From: JAIVJZ01 sp035645695
Lineage (GTDB): Bacteria; Acidobacteriota; Blastocatellia; Pyrinomonadales; Pyrinomonadaceae
Direction of reading: 5' to 3'
Assembly (NCBI GenBank): GCA_035645695.1
Contig: DASQMC010000051.1
Location: 3,120 to 67,119 of the forward strand
Length of the DNA: 64,000 nucleotides
Part shown: piece after piece, positions 16,395-24,887 of the stretch
Layout of the letters: every line of letters begins with the position of its first letter
Numbering within the stretch: the first letter of the stretch is position 1
Notes under the pieces: model-generated
Told to the model about the DNA's origin: nothing
Databases searched by the model: none
What the model saw: the letters and a program-made list of their open reading frames with translations, nothing else
Translations under genes and position numbers: made by a program

Positions 16395-17348
16395 TTAAAA
16401 CACCGTGCTTGGATTCAGGAGGGCGAGCGTGCCCAGGCCGTAGAAGGTGTATTCGGGGTCGGCTTCCTCGTCCCACGCCGCGCCGCGAAACCCTCCGCCG
16501 CTCAGTTCCAGTTGCTCCACAAAACGCGCGCAGGCTTGCGCGTCGAGGCCGGACTGTATTTCGAGTTGCTGCGCCACCAGCAGGCCGGTGAAGGTGGAGA
16601 GCAGATCGCAAAAAGGAATCTGGGTGTTCGCGCGCAGGCCGCCTTCCGCGCCTTTAACTTGTTCGAGAAAAGCCGTGATGCCTTCGCGCACCTCCTGGTC
16701 GGCAGCCCCGAAGCGTTGGAGCAGGACGGCGGCGGCGGCGGTCGGGTTGGTGCCGCCGCGCCGCACGGGGCCGATCTCGACGAAGCCGCCGTCCTCGCGT
16801 CGCCGTGCGAGCAGGAAACGGACGATGGCTTCGATGTCGGGCGGCACACGACCCAGCAACTCATAACAGAGCACGGCGAGGAAAGTGTGATATGTGCTGC
16901 CCACGCCACCCGCCCCGGTCTTCGCGTAACCGCCGTCGGCGCGGCGGAACGCTTCGAGCGCGGCTGCGACCTCGTCGGCCAGTGTTTCCTGATCACCGTC
17001 GAAGGCGGCCAGCCCGCTCGCAAGTTGGACGGTGATGGCCGAGTAGAACCAACTGACGAGATCGATCAGGGTGTAGCGTTGCTTCTCCGCCGTGTTCTGC
17101 AAATAGCGTGCGACGGCCGCGCAGCGCGACTCGTCGAGCGCACCAAGGAGGGCGAGGGCGCGCACGGCAAAGCTGGTGTAGTAGAGATCGGAGCCGCCCC
17201 TGCGCCCGGCGTATCCGCCGTCGGGTTGCTGGAAGCCGTCCAGAAAGGAGCGGTGACGCGCGGTGCGCTCCGGGTCAAGCTCTCCGAGACCCGCCGCCAG
17301 CCGCACGGTCAGGCCGATGAGAAAGCTGTCTTGAGTGTGCGCGTTCAT
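16395..17348 (-). CDS. Prenyltransferase/squalene-oxidase repeat protein (GGTase-beta-like)
   Basis: About 317 residues made of alpha-alpha barrel repeats: QQPDGGYAGRRGGSDLYYTSF, RADGGYAKTGAGGVGSTYHTF, REDGGFVEIGPVRRGGTNP and LSGGGFRGAAWDEEADPEYTF. This is the fold of protein prenyltransferase beta subunits and class II terpene cyclases. Only four or five repeats are present and no DxDD motif is visible. The zinc ligands of geranylgeranyltransferase (Asp, Cys, His) are not clearly conserved: FCDLLSTF and EYTFYGLG lie where they would be expected. It is 46 bp downstream of the DUF116-polyprenyl synthase gene in the same operon, so it probably acts on a prenyl substrate. The reaction is unknown. 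Confidence 0.75.
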   Translation of the reverse strand: MNAHTQDSFLIGLTVRLAAGLGELDPERTARHRSFLDGFQQPDGGYAGRRGGSDLYYTSFAVRALALLGALDESRCAAVARYLQNTAEKQRYTLIDLVSWFYSAITVQLASGLAAFDGDQETLADEVAAALEAFRRADGGYAKTGAGGVGSTYHTFLAVLCYELLGRVPPDIEAIVRFLLARRREDGGFVEIGPVRRGGTNPTAAAAVLLQRFGAADQEVREGITAFLEQVKGAEGGLRANTQIPFCDLLSTFTGLLVAQQLEIQSGLDAQACARFVEQLELSGGGFRGAAWDEEADPEYTFYGLGTLALLNPSTVF

Positions 17349-17394
17349 GCGTGCGCGCGTCGAAGCACGTGATACGGGGCTTTTGATCCGGCCG

Positions 17395-19257
17395 TCATGC
17401 GGTTGGCCTCGACGGCTGGTTGAGCACCGTCAGACTGCGCGCGGGGGCGACCTCAGGTTCGACCGTCTCTTCGGCGAGAACGGTGTCAACGAGAAAGTAG
17501 AGCAGTTCGCGCAATTCCTCCGGCTCCACCTCGTCGGCCACGGCTTCGGCTCGCTGACGGTACTTCTCGACCAGCTTTCTCGCCTTCTCGAAGACGCGAC
17601 AGGATTCGTAGATACGCGCCACGCGGTTGACCGTGCCCTCGTCGCGCGCCCCGTCCGCAAGCAAACTTTGGAGCGCCTGCCGCTCGGACGGCGAGGCGGC
17701 TTCGAGCGCGAGCGCGAGGAGCAGGGTGGGGCGCATGGCGAGCGCATCCTGTCCGGCGACGCGCTTGTTCCGCACGTCCGTTGACCAGTCCTTGAGGTCG
17801 TTGACGATCTGGAAGGCGACGCCGAGGTGGCGCGAAAAACTCGTGATCGTCTCTTCGTATTTTTCGACCGGCCCGGCGAGGCGCAGCCCTGCATAGAGCG
17901 CGGCCTCGAAAGCGGGGGCGGTCTTGAGGGCGTAGATTTTGAGGGCGTCGAGCGGTTGGAGCGTTTTCTCCTGCTGATTGCCGTCGCGCCAGAGGAGTTC
18001 CGCGCCCTGTCCTTCGGAGAGTTTGACGTGCGCGTCGGAGAGGCGTTGCAGGATGCCCGTCACGGCCTCAGCCGGAAGTTCCGCGCCCGCCCCGGCGACG
18101 AGCCGGTAGCCCAGGCCGAGCAAGTAGTCGCCGACGTTGATGGCCGTCGCTATTCCGTGGCGGCGGTGGAGCGTCTGCGCGCCGTAGCGATAGGCGTCGT
18201 CGTCCTCGATGTCGTCGTGGACGAGCGAAGCCTTGTGAAACGCTTCCATCGCCATCGCGACGCGGCGCACGGAATCCGTGAGCGGGGCTGTTTCGCCCGT
18301 CTGACCGTCGCCCGTTTGATCGGGGCGCGAGAGCGGCGCGCCGCGCATGGCGTCGTAGGCCGCGAGCGTGATGAAGGGGCGGAATCGCTTGCCGCCCGTG
18401 GCGAGCCAGTCGTAGGCGATGGCCTCCGTTCCGCCCACGGGGTCGTCCGCCGGGCGCGAGTCGTCGCCGACGCCGCGCGGCTTGCTGCGAACGCGCGGCA
18501 GCAGGGCGGGGAACGAATCGCCGAACATGTCGTTGGCGGCGCGCAGGAGCGGGACGTAGGAGCGCGTCCGCGCGGCGGGTCGCTCGCGGTAGGTCTCCAA
18601 AACCTCCAACACCCAATCGTTATCGACGGTCGTGCTCTTGCAGTTGCTCGAATGCAGCGGGATGGCGTAGGCCGGAACGCCGCTCTGGACGACCTTCTCG
18701 AAAGCCTTCTCCAGCACGTTCAGGCAGGCGACGCCGAGGATGCCGTCAATGTAGCCGCCGACGATGATCTTGAGGACGATGGGCGTCCCTTCGGCGACGA
18801 GAATTTTGTAGCCGAGCCGCTCGGCCTTCATCTTGAAATCGCCGATGGCGCAAGCCCCGCACGTCTCGCAGTCGAGGCCGAACTCGTCGTAGTGCGCGGC
18901 GCAGGCTTCGACGTGCTTGAGGCAATGCGGCAGCAGGAGGATACGCTTCTCGAACGGGATGGAAATGAACTGCTCTTTCCAGAAGCCGTTGCCGAGCATG
19001 ACCATCACGAAGCCGAGGTAGCCTTCGGGCAGCCCTAACTTCTCCAAGAGCGCGCGCCCGTGCGCGTCCAACTCCCTGCGGTTGAGCGGGCGGCTGCGGT
19101 CGAGGCCGCGCGCGTACTCGAATGCTTCTTCTCTGATCCGCTGCCGCAGTTCAAACGTGTCGGGGTTGAGCTTGAAGAGCTTGCTTCCGAGCTTCGCCTG
19201 CGGCGGAGGCGTCGTCTCGATTGATGTGTTCTGCGTTTCCGAAGCGAGTTTAGACAT
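17395..19257 (-). CDS. Fusion of DUF116 domain and polyprenyl diphosphate synthase
   Basis: About 620 residues. Residues ~30-225 match the Cys-rich DUF116 family, with cysteines at 112, 119, 130, 133, 136, 178 and 206 (HCLKHVEAC, DCETCGAC, GVACLN), likely metal or Fe-S ligands. Residues ~275-600 are a trans-isoprenyl diphosphate synthase: GGKRFRP (288-294), first Asp-rich motif HDDIEDDD (347-354), and a second region QIVNDLKDWSTD (483-494) in which the first Asp of DDxxD is Asn. It should condense isopentenyl units in the cytoplasm. The start overlaps the cyclase stop by 8 bp. An insertion of ~15 Asp/Gly/Thr residues follows PLSRPDQ. The fusion itself is unusual. Confidence 0.85.
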   Translation of the reverse strand: MSKLASETQNTSIETTPPPQAKLGSKLFKLNPDTFELRQRIREEAFEYARGLDRSRPLNRRELDAHGRALLEKLGLPEGYLGFVMVMLGNGFWKEQFISIPFEKRILLLPHCLKHVEACAAHYDEFGLDCETCGACAIGDFKMKAERLGYKILVAEGTPIVLKIIVGGYIDGILGVACLNVLEKAFEKVVQSGVPAYAIPLHSSNCKSTTVDNDWVLEVLETYRERPAARTRSYVPLLRAANDMFGDSFPALLPRVRSKPRGVGDDSRPADDPVGGTEAIAYDWLATGGKRFRPFITLAAYDAMRGAPLSRPDQTGDGQTGETAPLTDSVRRVAMAMEAFHKASLVHDDIEDDDAYRYGAQTLHRRHGIATAINVGDYLLGLGYRLVAGAGAELPAEAVTGILQRLSDAHVKLSEGQGAELLWRDGNQQEKTLQPLDALKIYALKTAPAFEAALYAGLRLAGPVEKYEETITSFSRHLGVAFQIVNDLKDWSTDVRNKRVAGQDALAMRPTLLLALALEAASPSERQALQSLLADGARDEGTVNRVARIYESCRVFEKARKLVEKYRQRAEAVADEVEPEELRELLYFLVDTVLAEETVEPEVAPARSLTVLNQPSRPTA

Positions 19258-21259
19258 AAATTTTCCCTGCCGAAGTTTCAGTCTGCATCCAAGACAATTC
19301 GCCCGACTCGGCGAGTCTCACGGCACGCTCCAGCGCGCCGACCGTGAAGATTAGCGGGTAGAGCTTTTCGTAGTACCAGAGTTTGGCGAAGTAGAACCCG
19401 ATGGGCGAGGCTTCGAGGTAACTGCCATCGTCCACGCGCTCGACGAGCCAGTCGAGGCCGCGCGCGATGGCCTCCGAGGTCGCACCGTCCGCCGCGTCTC
19501 CGGCGCACGCCATCAACGCTTCGAGCGCGAGCGCGCTTTCTTCAATGCCCGGCGGTGTGCCCCGTGTCCCGCCCCAACCGCCCGACTCGTGCTGTGTGTC
19601 AATCAGCCAACGGCGCGCGCGGCGCGCGGCTGCGCCGTCCTGCATGCCTAAGTCCCGGAAAGCGGCGAGGACGCGCGTCGTCCCGTAGGTCGGGTTTTCG
19701 TCATCCGGCGCGTGCTGATTTCCGAACCAGAGCGGCAGCCACGAACCATCCTCGCGCTGGACGCCTTCGAGGAAGCGGAGTCCCTTCCGCATCGCGCTCT
19801 GAAGTCGCCGCGAAAAAGCGATTCTCTCTTTCGCGTCGTCGAAAGAGTCTTCACGTGCGCCGTGTTCGGGCGCGCGCGGCGGCGGCGCGGCGGCAAAGTC
19901 CGCGCTCCATGCGTGCAGGGCGCGCATGGCGTGGGCGGTGATGTCCGCGCTGCTGCGGTCGAACGGCAGATAGCCCCAGCCGCGACAAAAGGTAGGCCAG
20001 CCGCCGTCGCGGTTTTGCAAATCCAACAGCCAGCGCAAACCGGCCAGCGCGGACTCACGCGAGCGCGGCGTCACGCCGAGACGGCGCAGGGCAAGCAACG
20101 CCCCGGCGGTATCGTCCGCGTCGGGCACCGCGCCCGGAAGCGGCGTCCATCCCCACCCTCCCGGCGCGGCGGACGTGAACGGATGCGTCGTGCGGTACTG
20201 CTGCTCCAACAACCAGCGGCGCAACTCTTCGAGTTCGCTTAGCTCGTCCATTCCATCTTCCCGGCGCGCTTCGTCGCCGTGTAGGGCGTTGACGGAAAGG
20301 GTCGTGACCCACGTGGAGAGATTTGTATCTATCGGCCAACTGCCATCAGGCCGCACGGCAGCGAGGATGAACTCCACACCTTTGCGAGCCACCGGATGCG
20401 TCGCGCGTCCCGCGCCCGCAAGACTCATGGTGACGAAACTGACGAGCGGCGTGGCTTCGAGAAAGCCGCCGTTTTCAGGTTGAATTGATTGCAGCTTTCG
20501 CAATGCGCCGGGCGTGGCCGCGCGACGCAGCATCCGCGTGACGGGACAGCGCGGCGGCCGCTTCGTGTTGATGAGCAGCCCCAACCCGATGAGCGCGGGC
20601 AGCGCGTAACTCACCACCGGAAGATTCAAACGCCTGTAGAGAGAAGCCGGGAAACAGGCCAGCTCGAAAGGCAGCGCGGGCACTTCATCCCAACTTATCA
20701 GTCCGGCCAGCGCAGAGCAGGAGAGGATGGGAACGGAGAAGGTGCGATCCCGCCCGTAGCGTTCGCGGATGGCGCGCGCCAGCGTCTCCGGCTCTCGCCC
20801 GCCGCAAACTCGCTCAAGATATGTTTCCGCGCGGCGCAGGCTCAGTTCGGCGCGCCCGTCGGAGAACATCGCAAACGCTTCGGCGGACGCATGCTGATCC
20901 GCAAAGACCTTCATCCCGAGCGTGAGAGCGGCGCGCGCGAGCATCGTCGTCGAGATGTTGGAGAGGCTCCGGTCGGTGTCGCCCCAGCCGCCGTCTTCGT
21001 TCTGGTGGTCGAGCAGCCAGCGAAGGCCGCCGCCGACGAGCACGGCATGGCGCGACGGATCGACCAGCAGCAGCGCGACGGTGGCGGTCGCGGTCGAGAG
21101 CGCGGAACTGGCGAGTTCGCCCGTCCAGTAGCCGCCGTCCTCTCGCAGGGAGAGCAGGCGGGAGCGCGCCTTATCGCGCGCCCCGGCCAGCCGCTCGCGC
21201 GAGACGAATTGGCGGGGGGCGGGGCGCGCATCTTTCATCGCTCGCAACGTCGTGTTCAT
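19250..21259 (-). CDS. Squalene-hopene-type class II terpene cyclase
   Basis: About 669 residues from ATG 21259, which shares ATGA with the radical SAM stop. It has the catalytic DxDD motif (DADD, residues 380-383, in PDADDTAG) and several QW motifs: QNEDGGWGD, QPENGGFLE, QNRDGGWPT, QREDGSWLP and QHESGGWGG. The C-terminal GFYFAKLWYYEKLYPL resembles the FxxYxxYxxxxP end of squalene-hopene cyclases. It probably protonates and cyclises a linear C30-type or other prenyl chain at the membrane. The N-terminal part is shorter and more divergent than in hopene synthases, so the product may not be hopene. It lies directly before the polyprenyl synthase fusion, a natural substrate supplier. Confidence 0.85.
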   Translation of the reverse strand: MNTTLRAMKDARPAPRQFVSRERLAGARDKARSRLLSLREDGGYWTGELASSALSTATATVALLLVDPSRHAVLVGGGLRWLLDHQNEDGGWGDTDRSLSNISTTMLARAALTLGMKVFADQHASAEAFAMFSDGRAELSLRRAETYLERVCGGREPETLARAIRERYGRDRTFSVPILSCSALAGLISWDEVPALPFELACFPASLYRRLNLPVVSYALPALIGLGLLINTKRPPRCPVTRMLRRAATPGALRKLQSIQPENGGFLEATPLVSFVTMSLAGAGRATHPVARKGVEFILAAVRPDGSWPIDTNLSTWVTTLSVNALHGDEARREDGMDELSELEELRRWLLEQQYRTTHPFTSAAPGGWGWTPLPGAVPDADDTAGALLALRRLGVTPRSRESALAGLRWLLDLQNRDGGWPTFCRGWGYLPFDRSSADITAHAMRALHAWSADFAAAPPPRAPEHGAREDSFDDAKERIAFSRRLQSAMRKGLRFLEGVQREDGSWLPLWFGNQHAPDDENPTYGTTRVLAAFRDLGMQDGAAARRARRWLIDTQHESGGWGGTRGTPPGIEESALALEALMACAGDAADGATSEAIARGLDWLVERVDDGSYLEASPIGFYFAKLWYYEKLYPLIFTVGALERAVRLAESGELSWMQTETSAGKIYV

Positions 21260-22770
21260 GCGAATAACTTTCCCGATCTGCGTATGAACTTCGCCTTCCA
21301 CTGAAGGGTCTGCATCCGCCCCGTCACCTGTATGAACATGCGTCGGCGCAGGCTCGCGCCCGCGCCCGTCTGGTTGTCCCAGTACATTTTGGGAATCCAT
21401 TTGAAGTTGAGGTTGTAAGCGAGGCGAAAGAGTCGCCAGTGCATCGGGGTCATGTCCTGAATGGTGAACTGCCGACCCGCGCCGGGGATCACCGGAGAAT
21501 AAAAGATCGGGAAGATCACCAAACGCTCGTCGTACAAATTCTCTATCCAGCGGACGGTCTTCTCGACGTGCTCCGGCGTCTCACCCGGCAATCCCAGGAT
21601 GAGGCTGACGAGCGGGAAGTAACCGGCGCGGATCAGCCTGCGCACTTCGGAGTCGCACAGCTCGCCCCACTCTTCGGGCTTGTAGGGGCGAATCTTCCCG
21701 CCCTTCTGGTTCATGTCCAGCAACTCGCCGCTCGCCGTCTCCACGCCCAGATTGACCCAGAGATAATCGTGCCGCTGCCCCTGAACCAACAAATCGTGAA
21801 CTTCGCGCAGATCGTCGTCCGAATAGCGCGCGACGGAGATGACGTTGGCGTGATCGATCTGGATGAGCTTCAAACGCTCGTTCTCGCGCAGCCGCCGGAG
21901 CAGTGCTTTCAACGCCGTCGGATTAACCGCCTCGCCGTGGCCGCCGCCGTAGCGGAAGAAGTCTTCGCTGAGCGCGCAGATCGAAGTGACGCCGCGCTCG
22001 ACGTTGCGCTCGACATCCGAAGCGACCGTATCGAGGGGCAAGTGGATCATCCGCTCGGTCGCGATGGTGCAGAACTCGCAACCCTTGCCGCAGCCGCGAC
22101 TGAGTTCGACCACCCCCATCGAAGTCGGGGCGTGGATGGACGGTATCTCGTGCGCGTGCGCGCTCCGAGCGTGCAGAATCGGCGGCAACTCCCCGCCGTC
22201 CGCAAGTGTGTGGAACCAGCCCGCCACCTGTGTCTCGGCGTAGCCTTCGACAACCGTATCTATCCCCAACTCCCGCCGCGCCTCTTCGTCCTGCGCGAGT
22301 TGCCACGCTCCCGCGCCCCCGGCCACCACTCTGAACGAATGCGCGCCCCTCTTCTCCTTGAGGCTGCGGAGCATGCGCTTGTACCAGGTGTGCGTGTAGA
22401 GCGTCCCGCCGGCCATGTCCGACATGGTGCTGTTGGACATGCCGCGACCCAGAGGATCGGAGGAGGAGACGGCCACGAGCTTCGTCTTCGAGCCGACGCA
22501 GGCGTCGAGATTTTCGGGCGAGCAAAGGATGACATCTTCGCGTCGGAAGCCGTCGTTGAGCAGGGCGGCCTCGATCCGCCGCAGGCCGAGGGGAGCTTTC
22601 AGCGCGGCCAGCCCGTCGGACTGCACGCGCGGGGCGATCATCGTGCGCATGATGGCTTCCGGCACGGAGGTCGTCTGGATCGTGCCCATCATCCCGTCGA
22701 AGAGCACGGGGTAATCGGCCATCAGAGTCCGATCCGCCGTCAGCACAACTGGATACCCGCCAGTCTTCAA
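21256..22770 (-). CDS. Radical SAM protein with N-terminal B12-binding-like domain
   Basis: About 504 residues. The TTG start at 22770 is supported by AAGGAG six bases upstream. Residues ~1-190 resemble a cobalamin-binding Rossmann domain, but the usual DxHxxG is DPLGRG, lacking the His ligand. The radical SAM cluster motif is SRGCGKGCEFCTI (CxxxCxxC), followed by SEDFFRYG, the GVETASGELLDMNQKGG strand and SLILGLPGETPEHV. The C-terminal ~100 residues include KWIPKMYWDNQTGAGASLRR. Such enzymes catalyse methylations, rearrangements or C-C and C-S bond formation. It ends in the start of the cyclase gene, so it may modify the prenyl chain or cyclised product. Substrate unknown. Confidence 0.85.
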   Translation of the reverse strand: MKTGGYPVVLTADRTLMADYPVLFDGMMGTIQTTSVPEAIMRTMIAPRVQSDGLAALKAPLGLRRIEAALLNDGFRREDVILCSPENLDACVGSKTKLVAVSSSDPLGRGMSNSTMSDMAGGTLYTHTWYKRMLRSLKEKRGAHSFRVVAGGAGAWQLAQDEEARRELGIDTVVEGYAETQVAGWFHTLADGGELPPILHARSAHAHEIPSIHAPTSMGVVELSRGCGKGCEFCTIATERMIHLPLDTVASDVERNVERGVTSICALSEDFFRYGGGHGEAVNPTALKALLRRLRENERLKLIQIDHANVISVARYSDDDLREVHDLLVQGQRHDYLWVNLGVETASGELLDMNQKGGKIRPYKPEEWGELCDSEVRRLIRAGYFPLVSLILGLPGETPEHVEKTVRWIENLYDERLVIFPIFYSPVIPGAGRQFTIQDMTPMHWRLFRLAYNLNFKWIPKMYWDNQTGAGASLRRRMFIQVTGRMQTLQWKAKFIRRSGKLFA

Positions 22771-22860
22771 GCACTACTCCTTATCAGGTGAATCCGGCAA
22801 CCGAAGAGAGACGCGCGGTGGCAGCCCCTTCGAGTCGCCGTGCGCGCGGAAGGATCGGCC

Positions 22861-23874
22861 TCAGAGCGCGAGGCCGTCCAACTCGTCCATCAATTTGTCG
22901 AGGTCGTCTTTCTCCGCGACGACTTTGCCGCCCTGTCGCTTCGGGATGCCGACCGCGAGACCGACGGCGTCGCGCCCGTCTCTAACCAATTCCGCATCGC
23001 GCTCAAGCGCGGCCATTTCGATGGCGGTCGGCGCGCCGAACAGTTTGGAGAGATCGATCTTCATACCGCCCGGCCCTTCTCCGGGCGCGCCCGCGATGGC
23101 GGGCGTCTTGTGTTCGGGGAAGATGATGGCGTTCTCCGGGCAGACCCGGCTGCACGCCGGGCAGCCGCGCTTGCAACTGTCCTGATTCTCGACGAGGATC
23201 ATCTCCTTCCCATCCAACCCGTAAACGCCGAAGAGGCAGAAGTCGATGCACTCCATGCAATTGGTGCAGCGCGCGTAGTCGATCACGGGATACCAGCGGC
23301 GGTCGCTCGCCTCTCCGAGGACAGTCAACGCGCCGTTCTGCCTCGCCGTCAGCAATTCGAGCGGCTGCGGTGATTTGTCGCCGCCGCTGCTCCCGATGGT
23401 CAAAGGAACGAGCTTGACGGCGGCTTCGGCGGCCAGCCGCTTGATCTCGTTCACATACACCCGTGGGTCTTCATACGCGCGCAGGTCGAGACAGAAGATG
23501 GAGCGATCCGGCACATCGGCCGCGCCGACGCCGCGAGGCTCCGCTTCCGGCATGTCGGGCTCGTCTTCGTCATCCTGCGCGCCCATGCTCTTGAGCGCGC
23601 TCGTGCCCGCTTTGCCTTTCACGCCGTTGCGGTCGAGCAGCCAGTGTGCCGCACGCGGATACAACCAGGAGAGCAGGATCAAGTGCCCCTGCACGGAACT
23701 GAGATACAGCAGCCCCGTATCTTCCGGGTAGAGATCATAGACGTGGGGCACGACCGCGAAATCAATCCCCGGCTCCAACAGCAGAGCCGTCGCGATCTCT
23801 TCTTCCAGATTTCGTTTGGCGGGGTCTTTGCTGCGTGTTTGCGATAAGACGACGGTGATGGGTTTGAGTGCCAT
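22861..23874 (-). CDS. Two-cluster [4Fe-4S] ferredoxin-like protein
   Basis: About 337 residues from ATG 23874 (MALKPITVVLSQTR). A TTG 78 bp upstream would add a basic extension and overlap the H-protein stop. An N-terminal ~150-residue domain without cysteine clusters precedes a ferredoxin core with CTNCMECIDFC (CxxCxxCxxxC) and CKRGCPACSRVCP. A linker rich in Asp/Glu/Pro (DDEDEPDMPEAEP) precedes the core. The C-terminus is charged, ending KDDLDKLMDELDGLAL. It likely passes electrons to the radical SAM enzyme encoded next, or reduces the lipoyl H-protein encoded upstream. It is cytoplasmic. Confidence 0.85.
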   Translation of the reverse strand: MALKPITVVLSQTRSKDPAKRNLEEEIATALLLEPGIDFAVVPHVYDLYPEDTGLLYLSSVQGHLILLSWLYPRAAHWLLDRNGVKGKAGTSALKSMGAQDDEDEPDMPEAEPRGVGAADVPDRSIFCLDLRAYEDPRVYVNEIKRLAAEAAVKLVPLTIGSSGGDKSPQPLELLTARQNGALTVLGEASDRRWYPVIDYARCTNCMECIDFCLFGVYGLDGKEMILVENQDSCKRGCPACSRVCPENAIIFPEHKTPAIAGAPGEGPGGMKIDLSKLFGAPTAIEMAALERDAELVRDGRDAVGLAVGIPKRQGGKVVAEKDDLDKLMDELDGLAL

Positions 23875-23948
23875 GAAAGTACATCCGCGCTTTCTGATTT
23901 TGTTGAAGGGTTTGTCGCGCTCCGCTCTGCCCGGCATGAAGAACGGAC

Positions 23949-24404
23949 TCAATCGTTCATCTGCCCCTTGATGTGTCGCTCGGCGTCAGTCCACGTGCCG
24001 GCGAGGTACGTTAAGTAATCCTCTGCCGCCATCAATTCCACGCTGCCCAGCGCGAACTCGAAGAGCCAGCCTGTCCCGTAAGTATCGACGTTGATGGGCG
24101 TCGGGTCTCGCAGCAGGTCGCCGTTGAAGCGCAGGAGCGTTCCGCTCGCCGGGGCATAAATATCGGAGACGGCTTTAGAACTCTCGATCTCGCCTAGCTC
24201 CTGCTTGACCCGAACCACAACGCCCGGCTCGACGCTCCAGGCCAGAAAGTAAACGTCCTGGAGCAAACGCACGGCGTAGGCGGAGAGTCCCACCCGGTAA
24301 GCCTCTCCGGCTTTTTGCAGCCACATGTGGTTTCGCGCATACGACCGATCAGTAGGAATTCGAGCCTCGTATTTCCCCATCGAGAAAATGAGGTGGTCAG
24401 ACAT
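23949..24404 (-). CDS. Orphan GcvH-like lipoyl-carrier protein
   Basis: About 151 residues. The lipoylation site K77 is in GEIESSKAVSDIYAPASG, matching the ESVKA motif of glycine cleavage H-proteins, and the C-terminal DPTPINVDTYGTGWLFEF is the typical second half. The protein is slightly longer than most H-proteins, with ~25 extra C-terminal residues. No gcvT, gcvP or other glycine-cleavage gene is in the window, so it is an orphan lipoyl carrier. It is the first gene of the operon, followed by ferredoxin and radical SAM genes. A role as a swinging-arm carrier for a sulfur or one-carbon group is inference. Confidence 0.85.
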   Translation of the reverse strand: MSDHLIFSMGKYEARIPTDRSYARNHMWLQKAGEAYRVGLSAYAVRLLQDVYFLAWSVEPGVVVRVKQELGEIESSKAVSDIYAPASGTLLRFNGDLLRDPTPINVDTYGTGWLFEFALGSVELMAAEDYLTYLAGTWTDAERHIKGQMND

Positions 24405-24887
24405 TGATGATCAATCCCCGGAGAACTTTTGTAAGCGCGCCGACGCATCCGGGCGCTTATGTCCAAATGAAGAAAATTGCGAAGCCCCTGAACCCGCTCA
24501 TTATAACGACGCGGCATCGAAAGAGAAGACTCGGCCGCCTCATCCAAGTCCGGCGCCTGAGGCTGAGACGCTGATTAGGTGCGAAACCGCCCGCCACTGA
24601 TCGAACAAGTTTCACAAGTTGCGTTGACCGCTCCGTCGCTTTGACAACAGTTCAGGCGCTTGGCCGGAGCCGGGAGCGGAACACGCCGGAAACGCAACTT
24701 AGTAAACGGAAACGGAAGGATAAAAGTTTTGTGTCGAATGAAGGCGGAGCGGCTTTTCTCTCATCCGAAAATTCGTAAGGCGCGGGGTTCAACCGCGGAG
24801 GGCGCAAAGCAGAGACGCCGGGAGCGCAGAGAAAACTTTGCGTCTTCATCTTTTCGCGCTCCCGGCGGTTGAGTTTCTTCCGTCCTG
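24405..24887. other. Noncoding spacer upstream of the isoprenoid operon
   Basis: 483 bp between the H-protein start and the peroxiredoxin stop. I see no convincing gene. It holds a stem (24816-24827 with 24856-24867, 12 bp perfect) embedded in GCGCAGAGAAAACTTTGCGTC text, related to the window's dispersed purine-rich repeat family, which probably terminates the peroxiredoxin transcript. The operon promoter should lie near 24410-24500, but no clear -10/-35 pair is visible. Confidence 0.6.

Noticed and set aside
23875..23952. TTG start adding 26 residues to the ferredoxin gene
   Set aside because: The extension is basic without family similarity and the ATG at 23874 opens the expected fold.
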